Positions 24,357 through 34,121 are shown, counted from the first letter of the stretch. The stretch is 64,000 nucleotides of DNA from JAVBOO01 sp031550435 (GCA_031550435.1 JAVBOO010000008.1:1-64000); one strand, 5' to 3'. Program-made: numbers and translations. The notes: generated from the sequence alone by a model not told the origin.

Positions 24357-27035
24357 ATGAAAAAAACTTTGCGAACATTTGCGGTAATCTTAACATTTCT
24401 GTTCATCATGAATAGCCTAATCACAAATACTTATGCCGAATCCGTCACGGTTGCCTCAGTCAAGCTGGGAACAGACAAGGAGTTCAGAGCCGTATGGGTC
24501 GCGACGGTGTATAACCTCGATTTTCCTTCGAAAAAAACTCTGACTGTCGAACAAATGAAAAGTGAGATAGACTACATATTGGACGAATCGGTTAAAATGG
24601 GCTTTAACGCCGTTGTTTTTCAAGTGCGCCCCTGTGCGGACGCTTTATATAAATCGGTCATATTTCCCTGGTCGGAATATTTGACGGGAACACAGGGTAC
24701 GGCTCCGGCGGGGGGCTTTGATCCGCTTGCTTATTGGGTCGGCGAGTCGCACAAGCGCGGGCTTGAGCTTCACGCATGGGTTAACCCATACAGAGTTTCG
24801 CATCCTTCCGCAAAACTGACGGACACATCGACTCTTCCCGCGTCCAGTCCCGCCAAAAAGAACCCGTCCTGGGTGGTTCCTTACAAAGACGGAGGTCTGT
24901 ATTTTGACCCGGGTCTGCCGGAGACAAAGAAGCTTATTGTTGACGGAATATCCGAAATCATAAACAACTATGATGTTGACGGAATACATCTCGACGACTA
25001 CTTCTATCCCGGGAAAGATTTTCCCGACGACTTATCGTATGCAAAATACGGACAGGGTCAGAACCGGGATGATTGGCGCAGAGAAAACGTAAACGATGTA
25101 ATAAAATCAATACAAAAGCTTATAAAAGAAAAGAAACCGAGCGTTCAATTCGGTATATCCCCGTTTGCCATATGGCAAAACAAGACTTCTTCTCCGTTCG
25201 GCAGCGATACTAAGGGCAACGAGAGCTATAAGGCTCATTTTGCCGACACTCGCAGATGGGTAAAAGAAGGCTGGATAGATTATATCTGCCCGCAGATATA
25301 TTGGTACATAGGCTATGAAATTGCGGACTACAAAAAAGTTCTGGCGTGGTGGGAGGATGTTTGCTCAGGAACGAATCTCAAGCTCTATGTCGGGCACGCG
25401 GCCTATAAGCAGAGCAGCGGAGACAAAAACTGGACAAACGAGATTGTTCGCCAGCTGAAAGTGAACGAAACGTCTGAGCTTGTAAAAGGCTCGGTGTTTT
25501 TCAGGTTCGGACTTATAACAGGCGATGTTAAAAATCAAATAGCGGAATACTACGCGAACAAGACGACATTGCCGAAATACTCGGTCAAGACTTATTTAAA
25601 AATGAATAAACTTGCCGTGTCGGTTCCTGCTGCAAACGTTTCGGTCAAGGCCTCGGCGAAGGGCTATAATATCATGGGTACGTGCGTACCGGATAAAGAT
25701 TTATTCGTAAACGGCACCCCGGTCACATTGAGAACCTCAGAGGGCTTTTTCAGCTACTATACAGAGCTTCAACCCGGAGAGAATAAATTCGTTTTCACGC
25801 AGCCCGGTCAGGAAAGCGTAACGAGAGTTGTAACAAAGGCCATACCCGCAACTCCTGCGCCTTCGACTCCTCCGGCACCACAGCCTTCCGCACCGACTCA
25901 GACGCCCGCTCCGTATGTAATCGAGCTTTCGAGCTCGAGCGCTAAGTATGCGACAATCAAGCTTGCGAGTGCCTGGTCTTTTTCCGGGCCGACCTCGGAT
26001 AACGGCTCGGCGTGGCAGCTTATGTACGGTCAGAAGGATTTGGTAACAGCGATAACGAGGGATAACGCTTGGGTAAGGCTTTCGTCCGGTCAGTGGATAG
26101 ATACGGACAGCGTCACGCTGAGTGACGAAACTAAACGTATAAATAACAAGCTTGTCGATATTAAGTATGACATAAGCGGAAACTATGATTTGATCTCATG
26201 GGGTACGGAGGCGTATCCGGCGACCAGGGCGTTTTTGGAGGGCAACAAGCTTTCGGTATATTTCGGGATGACGACTGCGGCGCAGCTACCCGTTATCAAA
26301 CTTCCCGAAAAGTCAATGTTTTCGTCGGCAACGATTAACACGCTCGAAGGCGCACCCGGTTACACGTTTGTGCTTAAAGACAGCGCAAGTGTCGAAGGTT
26401 TCAGTATTGACTATTGGAACGGAAGAATTTTCTTTAATGTAATGCAAAAAAGAGCTCTCGCGCAAGGCGACAAACCGCTTGCGGGCTTTACGATAGTAAT
26501 AGACGGCGGACACGGCGGAAGCGACTCGGGAGCCATAGGAGCGATGGGCCTCGGGTTAGCCGAAAAAGATTTGAATTTGATTAATTCGCGCAATGTTTCG
26601 GCCGAACTTGAAAAGCTCGGCGCAACGGTAGTCAGAGTGCGTAATTCCGATACGTTCTATACTTTGAAGGAAAGAACGGAGATCAGCAGAAAAGTCAAGC
26701 CGAACCTGTTTGTATCGCTGCACTGCAACAGCGTCGACACAACGGTTAACGGGAACAATGCAAGCGGTCTTACGGTTTGGTACAGAAACGAAAACAGTAA
26801 GAAGTTTGCAGGCAAGCTCATGGATTATCTGCACGGAATAAACCCGAACACAAACAGGGTTAAGGCCTCGAACCAGTCTAATTACTATGTTTGCCGGCCG
26901 GTTTGGACTCCGTCGGTTATAATTGAAACGAGTTTCCTTTGCAACATTAAAGATTTCTCTTGGCTTTCGAATCCCGATAATCAGGAGCTGCTTGCCAAAA
27001 AGATAGCCGAGGCTGTAGTGGAATATTATAAATAA
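24357..27035 (+). CDS. Secreted GHL10-type glycoside hydrolase fused to N-acetylmuramoyl-L-alanine amidase
   Basis: The protein has 892 residues from MKKTLRTFAV; the signal peptide ends near TNTYA-ES (residue 28). Residues about 38-400 are a GHL10/DUF187 TIM-barrel (FRAVWVATVYNLDFPSKK, VFQVRPCADALYKS, HAWVNPYRV, GIHLDDYFYP). A small Ig-like region and a Pro-rich linker (about 498-522) follow, then a region related to AMIN/copper-amine-like domains. The last 180 residues are an Amidase_3 domain with zinc ligands His (IDGGHGG), Glu (LAEKDLNL) and His (VSLHCN) and catalytic Glu (VIIETSFL). Both catalytic halves would act on peptidoglycan glycan and stem peptide respectively. The fusion is the notable part. 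A strong terminator follows. Confidence 0.92.
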   Translation: MKKTLRTFAVILTFLFIMNSLITNTYAESVTVASVKLGTDKEFRAVWVATVYNLDFPSKKTLTVEQMKSEIDYILDESVKMGFNAVVFQVRPCADALYKSVIFPWSEYLTGTQGTAPAGGFDPLAYWVGESHKRGLELHAWVNPYRVSHPSAKLTDTSTLPASSPAKKNPSWVVPYKDGGLYFDPGLPETKKLIVDGISEIINNYDVDGIHLDDYFYPGKDFPDDLSYAKYGQGQNRDDWRRENVNDVIKSIQKLIKEKKPSVQFGISPFAIWQNKTSSPFGSDTKGNESYKAHFADTRRWVKEGWIDYICPQIYWYIGYEIADYKKVLAWWEDVCSGTNLKLYVGHAAYKQSSGDKNWTNEIVRQLKVNETSELVKGSVFFRFGLITGDVKNQIAEYYANKTTLPKYSVKTYLKMNKLAVSVPAANVSVKASAKGYNIMGTCVPDKDLFVNGTPVTLRTSEGFFSYYTELQPGENKFVFTQPGQESVTRVVTKAIPATPAPSTPPAPQPSAPTQTPAPYVIELSSSSAKYATIKLASAWSFSGPTSDNGSAWQLMYGQKDLVTAITRDNAWVRLSSGQWIDTDSVTLSDETKRINNKLVDIKYDISGNYDLISWGTEAYPATRAFLEGNKLSVYFGMTTAAQLPVIKLPEKSMFSSATINTLEGAPGYTFVLKDSASVEGFSIDYWNGRIFFNVMQKRALAQGDKPLAGFTIVIDGGHGGSDSGAIGAMGLGLAEKDLNLINSRNVSAELEKLGATVVRVRNSDTFYTLKERTEISRKVKPNLFVSLHCNSVDTTVNGNNASGLTVWYRNENSKKFAGKLMDYLHGINPNTNRVKASNQSNYYVCRPVWTPSVIIETSFLCNIKDFSWLSNPDNQELLAKKIAEAVVEYYK

Positions 27036-27061
27036 GGTTTCTGGCAAGGGGTATTGATAAA

Positions 27062-27099
27062 CAAAAGCGGTCGTTTCTTTGCGGCCGCTTTTTTATTTT
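27062..27099 (+). terminator. Intrinsic terminator of the GHL10-amidase gene
   Basis: AAAGCGGTCG and CGGCCGCTTT pair around TTTCTTTG, followed by TTTTATTTTTG. It lies 27 bp after the stop codon. Confidence 0.85.
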
Positions 27100-27166
27100 T
27101 GGGCGGACAAAGTTCGTTTTGGCATTTTTAACTTTATTCACTATATACTTATGCAAGATATTGTGT

Positions 27167-27172
27167 TATAAT
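27167..27172 (+). promoter_or_regulatory. Candidate -10 box for the helD-like gene
   Basis: TATAAT lies 9 bp upstream of the first family A repeat. No good -35 hexamer is found at 17 bp. If it is used, the 300-nt leader consists almost entirely of repeat sequence. Confidence 0.35.
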
Positions 27173-27180
27173 TTAACGCT

Positions 27181-27353
27181 ATTACCGCGGAACTATTACC
27201 GCGGAAGTTAAATACCGCATAAAATACTTACGCGGTTACTCGTGCCGAGCAGACGCGTTTAGATACGCCGCAGCGCTCAAATGCGGCGCATCTGCGTCTT
27301 AGCGAGGGAACAACAAAATATAGCGTTTTTCTATATTTTGTTGCCGAAGTAAT
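27181..27353 (+). repeat. Family A repeat, full copy with a partial duplicated left end
   Basis: ATTACCGCGGAACT (27181-27194) is a truncated left end. It is followed by a complete three-hairpin copy at 27195-27353, nearly identical to 1127-1286, ending in GCCGAAGTAATA. Confidence 0.9.
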
Positions 27354-27440
27354 ATTACCGCGGAAGTTAAATACCGCATAAAATACTTACGCGGTTACTC
27401 GTGCCGAGCAGACGCGTTTCTGCGTCTTAGCGAAGTAATA
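27353..27440 (+). repeat. Family A repeat, tandem shorter copy
   Basis: It starts at the last base of the previous copy (GTAATATTACCGCGG). It has hairpin 1 and the outer parts of hairpin 2 (GCAGACGCGTTTCTGCGTCTTAGC) but has lost the inner arms of hairpin 2 and all of hairpin 3. Confidence 0.88.
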
Positions 27441-27477
27441 AAAAGCGTTGATACAGGCCGTAGGAGGAGGAACCCGC

Positions 27478-29715
27478 ATGTCCGACATATTGCATGAGGA
27501 GCAGCAATATTTTAACGAGACACTCAGTTTTTTAAAGGATGAGCTTAACGAAAAACTCGGTTTTTTAAAAAACCAGAGAAACGAGCTTATTTCTTTAAAC
27601 AAAGAGATGTTTTCGAGCACGGCGGCTCATAACCTCGATGAAGATAAAAACATAGAAACGATACAATATCTCGAACTGCTAAATTCTCTCGCGCATACTG
27701 CCGATTTTGCGGACAACCGGGTCAGAAAATATGAAAAAATGCTTTCTTCTCCATATTTCGGACGTTTCGATTTTAAAGAAGACGGCTCGGACTTGATCGA
27801 AAAGCTGTATATAGGATATTTTAATCTGATGAATGCAAACGGTTCGAAAATATACGTTTTGGACTGGAGAACGCCTGTCGCTTCGATGTTTTACAGGTTT
27901 GAGCGAGGAAGAGCGTCTTTCACCGCACACGCGGGCGAAGTGGCCGGGGAAATCCTACTCAAACGCCAGTTTAAAATCGAAAACAGTGAGCTTAAATATC
28001 ACTTCGACACAGATGTCGTTGTGAACGACAGCCTGCTTTGCGAGGTACTTTCCCGCAGCACCGCCGGAAAAATGAAGACCATAGTCGAAACTATACAGAA
28101 AGAGCAGGACTGTATAATCAGAGAAACAAAAAGCGATGTTGTAGCGGTTCAAGGCGTTGCCGGAAGCGGAAAAACAAACGTTGCCCTTCACAGAATAGCC
28201 TATCTGTTATATGAGGGCAGGAAAAACGGAACAGACAAAAACGATATTTTAATTGTGTCTCCTAATAATATTTTCTCGGAATATATTGACGAGGTTTTGC
28301 CGACACTCGGAGAAGAGGCGGCAAACCAGACAACGCTTTACAAGATACTGAAAAGCGCGTTCAAGAGCATGAGGATACAGAACAAGAGCAGCCGTTACGA
28401 GCTGTTTGTCAGCAATCCCGGGCGAAGAGACGCCATGCTCGCGGCTTCGGAATTTAAGGACTCGGAAGAGTTTTCGCTTATACTCGACAGGTATCTCGAC
28501 TATTACCTGAGAAAGAGCCACGACTTTGAGGATGTATATTTCAACAAAGAGCTGTTGATATCTTCGCGCGAATTGAAGGCGCTGTTCCTGGACAATAAAA
28601 TTAACGTTTCGGCTGAAAGCTCATTAAACAGGCTGAATACCCGTGTAATGAATATGATAAACGAGCAAGCGCCGAAGCTTCATGCTCGGATTTACGAGCT
28701 GGTCAGCAAAAATCCGAAGATGATGTTTGAGGAAGAAAAGAATGCTAAGCGCATTGTTTCGGGCATTATCGAAGACATAAAACGCAAGTTGAAAAAAGAG
28801 TTCAGTATTGATTGTTTCAAGCTGTATTATGAACTTATATCGGACGAGGCGTTTTTCCGCAGGTTAGCCGGTGACATTGCGCTTCCCAAGAGCATCGGAC
28901 GCATACTTTCAGGCGCGAAAATGAACTTGGACAAGGGATATATTCCTTTTGACGACGCTTGCGCCATGCTGTACCTGAAGCTGAAAACTTCAACGAACAG
29001 GGAACACGGCAATATAAAACACGTTATCGTTGACGAAGCGCAGGACTACGGAACACTTGTGACAAAGTGTTTTTCGATGTTGTATCCTAAGGCGAAATTC
29101 ACGTTTCTCGGCGACATAAACCAATCTATAGAACGCCCGAACGGTGAAGGGATAGTAAAGGTACTGGACCTGGCGTTTAAAGATAAAAGCGTTTCATCGT
29201 TTACTTTGACAAAATCGTATCGTTCATCGTTTGAGATTACCGAGTTTGCGAACGGAATAATTGGTATGACCACAGAAACTCCGTTTATCAGGCATTCGGA
29301 ACAGGTGAAGCTCGAAAGGACGCAAAACGACGAAAGTTTTTCGCAGATGGTTGACAGAATACTGCATCGCCTGTCCGAGCAGAAACATAATTCTATCGCG
29401 GTTGTTACGATGAGCATGGATAGCGCGAGAGAAATATATGAGAAGACGACTCTCGACAGAACGAAAATTTGCTTCTTTGGAGATAAAAACCCGACAAAAT
29501 TACTCTTGCCGGGCGTTATAAGCATTTTGCCCGCCTATATGGCCAAGGGTCTTGAGTTCGACGCGGTTATCATCTGCGGAAATGAGTTCAGACGGAAAGA
29601 TTTGTTTACAAAAAAACTTTTGTATGTAGCGTGTACGAGAGCGCTGCATAAGCTGTATATTTGCGAAGACGCGCAAGACACATCCGGCTCAAGCGGGTTG
29701 CGCGGGAAAATTTAG
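27478..29715 (+). CDS. helD: HelD-like UvrD-family ATPase (RNA polymerase recycling factor)
   Basis: The protein has 745 residues; the ATG at 27478 (MSDILHEEQQ) follows AGGAGGAGG. The N terminus is a charged coiled coil (residues about 5-50) as in HelD, which inserts into the RNA polymerase secondary channel. Walker A is VQGVAGSGKTNVALHR (near 225), DEAQD is near 518, and the motif V/VI region is AKGLEFDAVIICGN and LLYVACTRALHKLY (near 715). HelD proteins use ATP to free stalled or post-termination RNA polymerase. The gene overlaps nothing, but the HIT gene begins 14 bp downstream. Its leader is made of family A repeats. Confidence 0.85.
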   Translation: MSDILHEEQQYFNETLSFLKDELNEKLGFLKNQRNELISLNKEMFSSTAAHNLDEDKNIETIQYLELLNSLAHTADFADNRVRKYEKMLSSPYFGRFDFKEDGSDLIEKLYIGYFNLMNANGSKIYVLDWRTPVASMFYRFERGRASFTAHAGEVAGEILLKRQFKIENSELKYHFDTDVVVNDSLLCEVLSRSTAGKMKTIVETIQKEQDCIIRETKSDVVAVQGVAGSGKTNVALHRIAYLLYEGRKNGTDKNDILIVSPNNIFSEYIDEVLPTLGEEAANQTTLYKILKSAFKSMRIQNKSSRYELFVSNPGRRDAMLAASEFKDSEEFSLILDRYLDYYLRKSHDFEDVYFNKELLISSRELKALFLDNKINVSAESSLNRLNTRVMNMINEQAPKLHARIYELVSKNPKMMFEEEKNAKRIVSGIIEDIKRKLKKEFSIDCFKLYYELISDEAFFRRLAGDIALPKSIGRILSGAKMNLDKGYIPFDDACAMLYLKLKTSTNREHGNIKHVIVDEAQDYGTLVTKCFSMLYPKAKFTFLGDINQSIERPNGEGIVKVLDLAFKDKSVSSFTLTKSYRSSFEITEFANGIIGMTTETPFIRHSEQVKLERTQNDESFSQMVDRILHRLSEQKHNSIAVVTMSMDSAREIYEKTTLDRTKICFFGDKNPTKLLLPGVISILPAYMAKGLEFDAVIICGNEFRRKDLFTKKLLYVACTRALHKLYICEDAQDTSGSSGLRGKI

Positions 29716-29729
29716 TGCGGGGTGAGTAT

Positions 29730-30131
29730 ATGAGTTGTGTTTTTTGCGAAATTATCAAAGGCAACATACCATGCAGAAAGATTTACGAAGACGAGTTTTG
29801 CATCGCGTTTTTGGACATAGCGGGCGATGTCGACGGGCACACGCTTGTTATTCCCAAGAAGCATTGCGAAAACATACTCGATTGCGATAACGAGACTTTA
29901 GCGCAGACAATGAACACGGTTAAGCTTGTTTCGGAGCACTATACCGAGATATGCGGTTATGACGGGGTAAACCTGCTTAATGCCTGCGGTGAATCCGCAC
30001 ACCAGTCTGTTTTCCATCTCCATTTTCATGTTATACCGAGGGAAAAAGGTGACGGAATCAATTCGTGGCCGTCATTCAAAGGCGCAAAAATATCTTTAGA
30101 CGAGATGCTGGAAAAACTAAGGCTGCAATAA
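29730..30131 (+). CDS. HIT family nucleotide hydrolase/transferase
   Basis: The protein has 133 residues from MSCVFCEIIK, with GGGGTGAG upstream. CVFCEIIKGNIPCRKIYEDE is the usual HINT-type opening, and the catalytic histidine triad is FHLHFHVIP near residue 100. Such proteins hydrolyse AMP-lysine, adenosine phosphoramidates or dinucleoside polyphosphates. It is probably cotranscribed with the helD-like gene 14 bp upstream. Confidence 0.95.
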   Translation: MSCVFCEIIKGNIPCRKIYEDEFCIAFLDIAGDVDGHTLVIPKKHCENILDCDNETLAQTMNTVKLVSEHYTEICGYDGVNLLNACGESAHQSVFHLHFHVIPREKGDGINSWPSFKGAKISLDEMLEKLRLQ

Positions 30132-30160
30132 TCCGGCCAACGTTTTTATACACTGAGCCG

Positions 30161-31681
30161 CTAGAGTCTGAACTTTCTGTCCAGACTTCTCAGTTGCAGG
30201 GCTTCGGCTATATGGCTTATCAGTATGTTTTCGCTCCCGGCGATATCTGCAATTGTTCGCGCAACCATGATGATTTTATGATATCCTCTAGCGCTCAGGC
30301 CGAGAGCTTCAAAGGCCTTGCCGAGCAGGGCGTTGCTCTGCGCGTCAAGTCGGCAGTATTTTTCCGTGAGCGGCACGGTCAATTCCGAGTTATATGTTAT
30401 CTTGTCGTTTTTGTATCGGTGGCGTTGGATTTCCAATGCCTTTTTAATGCGCTTTTTGATAGTCTCGGATTTTTCTCCGGTGCTTCCGCCTTCAAGCTCT
30501 TCGTAGTTGACGCGTCTTGCCTCGACCTGTATATCGATACGGTCGAGGAGGGGCCCCGATATACGCCCCAGATATTTTTTAATCTCTTTAGGCGGGCACT
30601 TGCACTTGTCGTTATCCCCGTAATAGCCGCAGGGGCATGGATTAAGCGATACCACTAACATGAAGTCCGCGGGGTATGTAATGTTTGCGCTTGCTCTTGC
30701 TATGTTTATGCTTTTGTCTTCAAGCGGCTGCCGCAGCACCTCGAGTACACTCTTTTGAAACTCGGGAAGTTCGTCCATAAACAGCACGCCCTTATCGGCG
30801 AGACTGATTTCTCCGGGCATGGGGTATTTTCCTCCGCCGACGAGAGCGGCGTATGATATCGTGTGGTGCGGAGCGCGAAACGGGCGCTCCGTCACAAGGG
30901 AACGCCTGTCTTTAAGCTGACCGGCGACACTGTAAACCTTTGTTACCTCAAAGCTTTCTTCGCTTGTCAAATCGGGCAGAACGGTTACAAGCCGCTTTGC
31001 CATCATAGTCTTTCCGGAGCCCGGCGGGCCAATCATAAGAATATTGTGCTTACCGGCCGCGGCGATTTCAAGCGCTCGTTTAATATGTTCCTGACCTTTA
31101 ACATCCGAAAAGTCAATTCCCTGGGAGACATACGCTCCGGCAGGCTTTTCAGCCGGTTTGTACGGAGGTATTTTGTCCTGCCTGAAATGGCCGCAGATGT
31201 CGGTAAGTGAATTAACGGGTATAACATCGATTTCTTTCACGAGCGCTGCTTCTTCGGCGTTTTCCGCAGGTACGAGTATTTGCTTGAGGCCACGGTCTCT
31301 GGCGCAAAGGGTCATGGGCAGTATGCCGTTCACGGGGCGAAGCCTGCCGTCGAGGGCAAGTTCTCCGGCGATAAACACCTCAGAAGCCGCTTCGGGCAGG
31401 ATATAGGAGCAGGTCAGGATACCGCAGGCGATCGGCAGGTCGAAGGACGAACCCTCTTTCCTTATATACGCCGGAGCGAGATTTACCGTGATTTTACCGT
31501 TCGGAAATACAACACCGGAGTTTTTGATGGCCGAGCGAACGCGTTCTTTCGCCTCTTTTATCGAGGAGTCAGGCAGTCCGACTATATCAAACTGCGGCAT
31601 GCCGGGAGAAATATCAACTTCTGCCTCGACAAGCATTCCGTCTACTCCGATAACGGCTCCGGTGTACATTTTTGACGTCAT
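30161..31681 (-). CDS. YifB/ComM-family Mg-chelatase-like AAA+ ATPase
   Basis: The protein has 506 residues, with ATG behind GGAGGAG. The N-terminal Lon-protease-like S5 fold opens MYTGAVIGVDGMLVEAEVDISPGMPQFDIVGLPD. Walker A GPPGSGKTMMAKRL is near 215 and Walker B LFMDELPEFQ near 290. Then comes the Mg-chelatase region with CPCGYYGDNDKCKCPP. In naturally competent bacteria ComM is a branch-migration helicase for integrating donor DNA; the Firmicute role is less clear. The membrane GT-C gene lies 14 bp downstream, probably cotranscribed. Confidence 0.93.
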   Translation of the reverse strand: MTSKMYTGAVIGVDGMLVEAEVDISPGMPQFDIVGLPDSSIKEAKERVRSAIKNSGVVFPNGKITVNLAPAYIRKEGSSFDLPIACGILTCSYILPEAASEVFIAGELALDGRLRPVNGILPMTLCARDRGLKQILVPAENAEEAALVKEIDVIPVNSLTDICGHFRQDKIPPYKPAEKPAGAYVSQGIDFSDVKGQEHIKRALEIAAAGKHNILMIGPPGSGKTMMAKRLVTVLPDLTSEESFEVTKVYSVAGQLKDRRSLVTERPFRAPHHTISYAALVGGGKYPMPGEISLADKGVLFMDELPEFQKSVLEVLRQPLEDKSINIARASANITYPADFMLVVSLNPCPCGYYGDNDKCKCPPKEIKKYLGRISGPLLDRIDIQVEARRVNYEELEGGSTGEKSETIKKRIKKALEIQRHRYKNDKITYNSELTVPLTEKYCRLDAQSNALLGKAFEALGLSARGYHKIIMVARTIADIAGSENILISHIAEALQLRSLDRKFRL

Positions 31682-31695
31682 TGCAATCTCCTCCG

Positions 31696-33531
31696 CTATC
31701 TTCCGTATAGTATAACGCCGTCTTGCTCGTACAAAAGCTTATATTTGCTTGATTTATCATATTTTTCGAGATAGAGGTTGAAATCACCGTAGTATCTGTC
31801 GATTATCAGGTAATTCGGGCGGTTTTCTTCCATAAAGTAATAAAAGTCCTTGTAGTTTCCAAGTTTAAACAATGATTCGGCAAGCATGTTCTCTTGCGGG
31901 TCGCCGAAGGAAATGCGCGTGAACCTGTTTTGAGTTTTAATTCCGAAATAGTACAGGTCATATGAGCTTATGCTTTTTAACATGCCGGCGACGGTATATT
32001 TTCCGTTGTCGAGGTATTTTGAAATGTTAGCGGTAAACGAATCGGGATACCGGCTGTTTCTGAACAGGAATACATTTGGCGTAACGCCGTTTTCCTTTGC
32101 TGCGGAGTGCAGCTTGTGCATATCATAAGCTAAGCCCGAAAAACAGCTCAGGCAGAGAACGAGCGCTATTACAGGCTTAAATTTTGGGCCGAGCTTGGTG
32201 TTTTCAAACATAAGCGCTACAGCGGACGCTCCTGCGATAACAACGGCTAAAATGTGCCCGGCTTGCAGTTTCTCCGGAGTCAGCAGAAACAGGATAACGG
32301 AAAACGAAATAATGATTCCTGTCAGCCGGTTCAGCTTTTTTTTCCGTATCGCAAAAACCAAATAAGACGGCACTGCGATTAAAATCCCATAAATGAAAAA
32401 CGTCCCGAGTATGTTTTGCTCGCCGTTATATTTTGTAACAAAAAGTAGCTTTAATATATCCGTGAGTGAATCCGCACTCCAATGAGCGTAGGTCAAGCCT
32501 GCCAAAACCCTGTCCGTATTCGCCGTAATTGCCTGAAAACAATTATCGTAAGGATAAAAGGCGCTGCCAAAGCAAAAAATGTTGTAAAAATACCATACGC
32601 CCCCGGCAAACAGCGTTATGAGAGCATAGACATAAACAGTTCTGAGTGAGCCGTATTCATTGGCTTTGATGTAAGAAAGAGCGATAAGTGTTACAAGAAT
32701 TGCGACTGCGGCACCGGCTCTGTATTCGGTTCCGAGAAGTATGCCGGCCGCGATGCCGGCGGTGACGATATTGCCGATACTGCCTTCATCGCGCATTTTG
32801 AGCGCGAAATAAAGCGCCGCAGCCGTGAGCGAAACAACGGAGCCGTCTATGAGTGATGTTCCGATCTGGGCGATTATTATCGGTGTACAAAGAAATATAA
32901 ACGCCGAAAAAAGCGAGTTTTTGCGTCCGCAGCCGACTTGACGGCAAATTCCGTATACAGAGAGCGTTCCCGTGAGCGAAAACACAAGCTGAGGAAGCTT
33001 CAAGTAAAAACCGTCTCTCCGGAACACAAGCGCCCACATATTAAACATTTCGATATTTTTAGGAGTCGAATTAAAAAAAACGGACGAGGGTATGGGTGCA
33101 ATTCTGCCTTCGGCTATGTACTCCGCGATGCCGGGCAGCCTGAAAGCAATTCCTTCAAAGTCGTATGTTCTGAGGCACAGCAGACAAACGAGCTTTATTG
33201 CCAGCGAGCCCGCCAAAAAGACCGCAAGAAATTTTTCGGTTTTGCCCAACTCGGAGAAAAGGCCGGCAAAGTTATTTTCTAACAAATTTATATGTTTTTC
33301 CCGGCAAACAACAATAGTCGCCGCATATAAAGCGATGCATACAGGTATTATAAACTCGATACGGTACAGGCCAAAAAAGCCCATGATATAAGTTGCAAGC
33401 AATATTATTGCCGCAGAGAATACGGCTGTTCTTAAAATTGCCGAAGAAAAGCTGTCGGTAACGAAAAACGCTTTTGTCAAGGCCAAGGAAAACACTGCAA
33501 CCGAAAATGTGCATAAAAGAAAAATTAACAT
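31696..33531 (-). CDS. Polytopic membrane protein, GT-C (ArnT/PMT-like) glycosyltransferase-type
   Basis: The protein has 611 residues with about a dozen hydrophobic helices from residue 1. RTYDFEGIAFRLPGIAEYIAEG near 120 corresponds to the acidic D-x-E/Y-H-L-P loop after the first helices in GT39-type enzymes, but lacks some canonical acidic residues. A soluble C-terminal tail (about 470-611) follows. GT-C enzymes use polyprenyl-linked sugars on the outer face of the membrane. No nearby gene suggests a substrate. The upstream ORF start uses ATG at 33531. Confidence 0.7.
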   Translation of the reverse strand: MLIFLLCTFSVAVFSLALTKAFFVTDSFSSAILRTAVFSAAIILLATYIMGFFGLYRIEFIIPVCIALYAATIVVCREKHINLLENNFAGLFSELGKTEKFLAVFLAGSLAIKLVCLLCLRTYDFEGIAFRLPGIAEYIAEGRIAPIPSSVFFNSTPKNIEMFNMWALVFRRDGFYLKLPQLVFSLTGTLSVYGICRQVGCGRKNSLFSAFIFLCTPIIIAQIGTSLIDGSVVSLTAAALYFALKMRDEGSIGNIVTAGIAAGILLGTEYRAGAAVAILVTLIALSYIKANEYGSLRTVYVYALITLFAGGVWYFYNIFCFGSAFYPYDNCFQAITANTDRVLAGLTYAHWSADSLTDILKLLFVTKYNGEQNILGTFFIYGILIAVPSYLVFAIRKKKLNRLTGIIISFSVILFLLTPEKLQAGHILAVVIAGASAVALMFENTKLGPKFKPVIALVLCLSCFSGLAYDMHKLHSAAKENGVTPNVFLFRNSRYPDSFTANISKYLDNGKYTVAGMLKSISSYDLYYFGIKTQNRFTRISFGDPQENMLAESLFKLGNYKDFYYFMEENRPNYLIIDRYYGDFNLYLEKYDKSSKYKLLYEQDGVILYGR

Positions 33532-33787
33532 CGGATCATCTCGTTATTATTAATTTTGCGCCGGGCTTGAAAATATCGTTGCGGCGTTATGTCCCCGTTC
33601 GTTTTTTAAGTATTCAACTTGACAATTCTATCAATAATGGCAGGAAATTGCAAGCACTGTCGGAACAGTTTAAACGCTGTTTGGTTTAATTCGACGTTGC
33701 CGCAGTGCACTTGCAGGCTATCCGAGCCTGAGCAACGCAAATTTTCCTCTTGCCAAAAACAGCGTTATATGTTACACTGCTTTTCAC
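33532..33787. other. Non-coding region between the GT-C gene and tRNA-Val
   Basis: It shows AACAGTTTAAACGCTGTT (33664-33681), a palindrome-like hairpin, and otherwise nothing recognisable. The promoters of the minus-strand GT-C gene and the plus-strand tRNA presumably lie here. Confidence 0.35.
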
Positions 33788-33860
33788 GGGCAATTAACTC
33801 AGCTGGTAGAGTGCTTTCTTGACGTGGAAGAAGTCAGGGGTTCGAGTCCCTTATTGCCCA
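33788..33860 (+). tRNA. tRNA-Val(GAC)
   Basis: A 73-nt cloverleaf: acceptor GGGCAAT/ATTGCCC, D arm ACTCAGCTGGTAGAGT, anticodon stem CTTTC/GGAAG with loop TTGACGT (anticodon GAC) and T arm GGGGTTCGAGTCCC, with discriminator A. The anticodon stem has a G-U pair. CCA is not encoded (CCCA then TTTAA). It is a lone tRNA gene. Confidence 0.92.
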
Positions 33861-33926
33861 TTTAAACTTACAAAGCTTACGGCGCGGTGATTATACCGCG
33901 CCGTTTTTATGCGAGCTTTTATAACA

Positions 33927-34049
33927 AGGAAGTGTTGAAAATTGCGCATGAAACCCACTTTAGTGGCTTGAGCGAGCGGCGCTCTCCATTGAAAAATGGT
34001 GTTTTCCCATTTTCAATGGAAAGCCGCAAGGCGATTTTTCAACATGCCC
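33927..34049 (+). repeat. Family B repeat, forward copy
   Basis: Ends AGTGTTGAAAATTGCG and GCGATTTTTCAACATGCC frame a core palindrome CCATTGAAAAATGG...CCATTTTCAATGG and the shared segment GAGCGAGCGGCGCTCTCC. It matches the reverse-oriented copy at 7727-7845. Confidence 0.85.
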
Positions 34050-34121
34050 AACAATGGTTTCGGCATCGTTTGCCGATTTCGATTAGAACAAAATTTTTTA
34101 CTCACTTGCCCGCTTCGTGGA

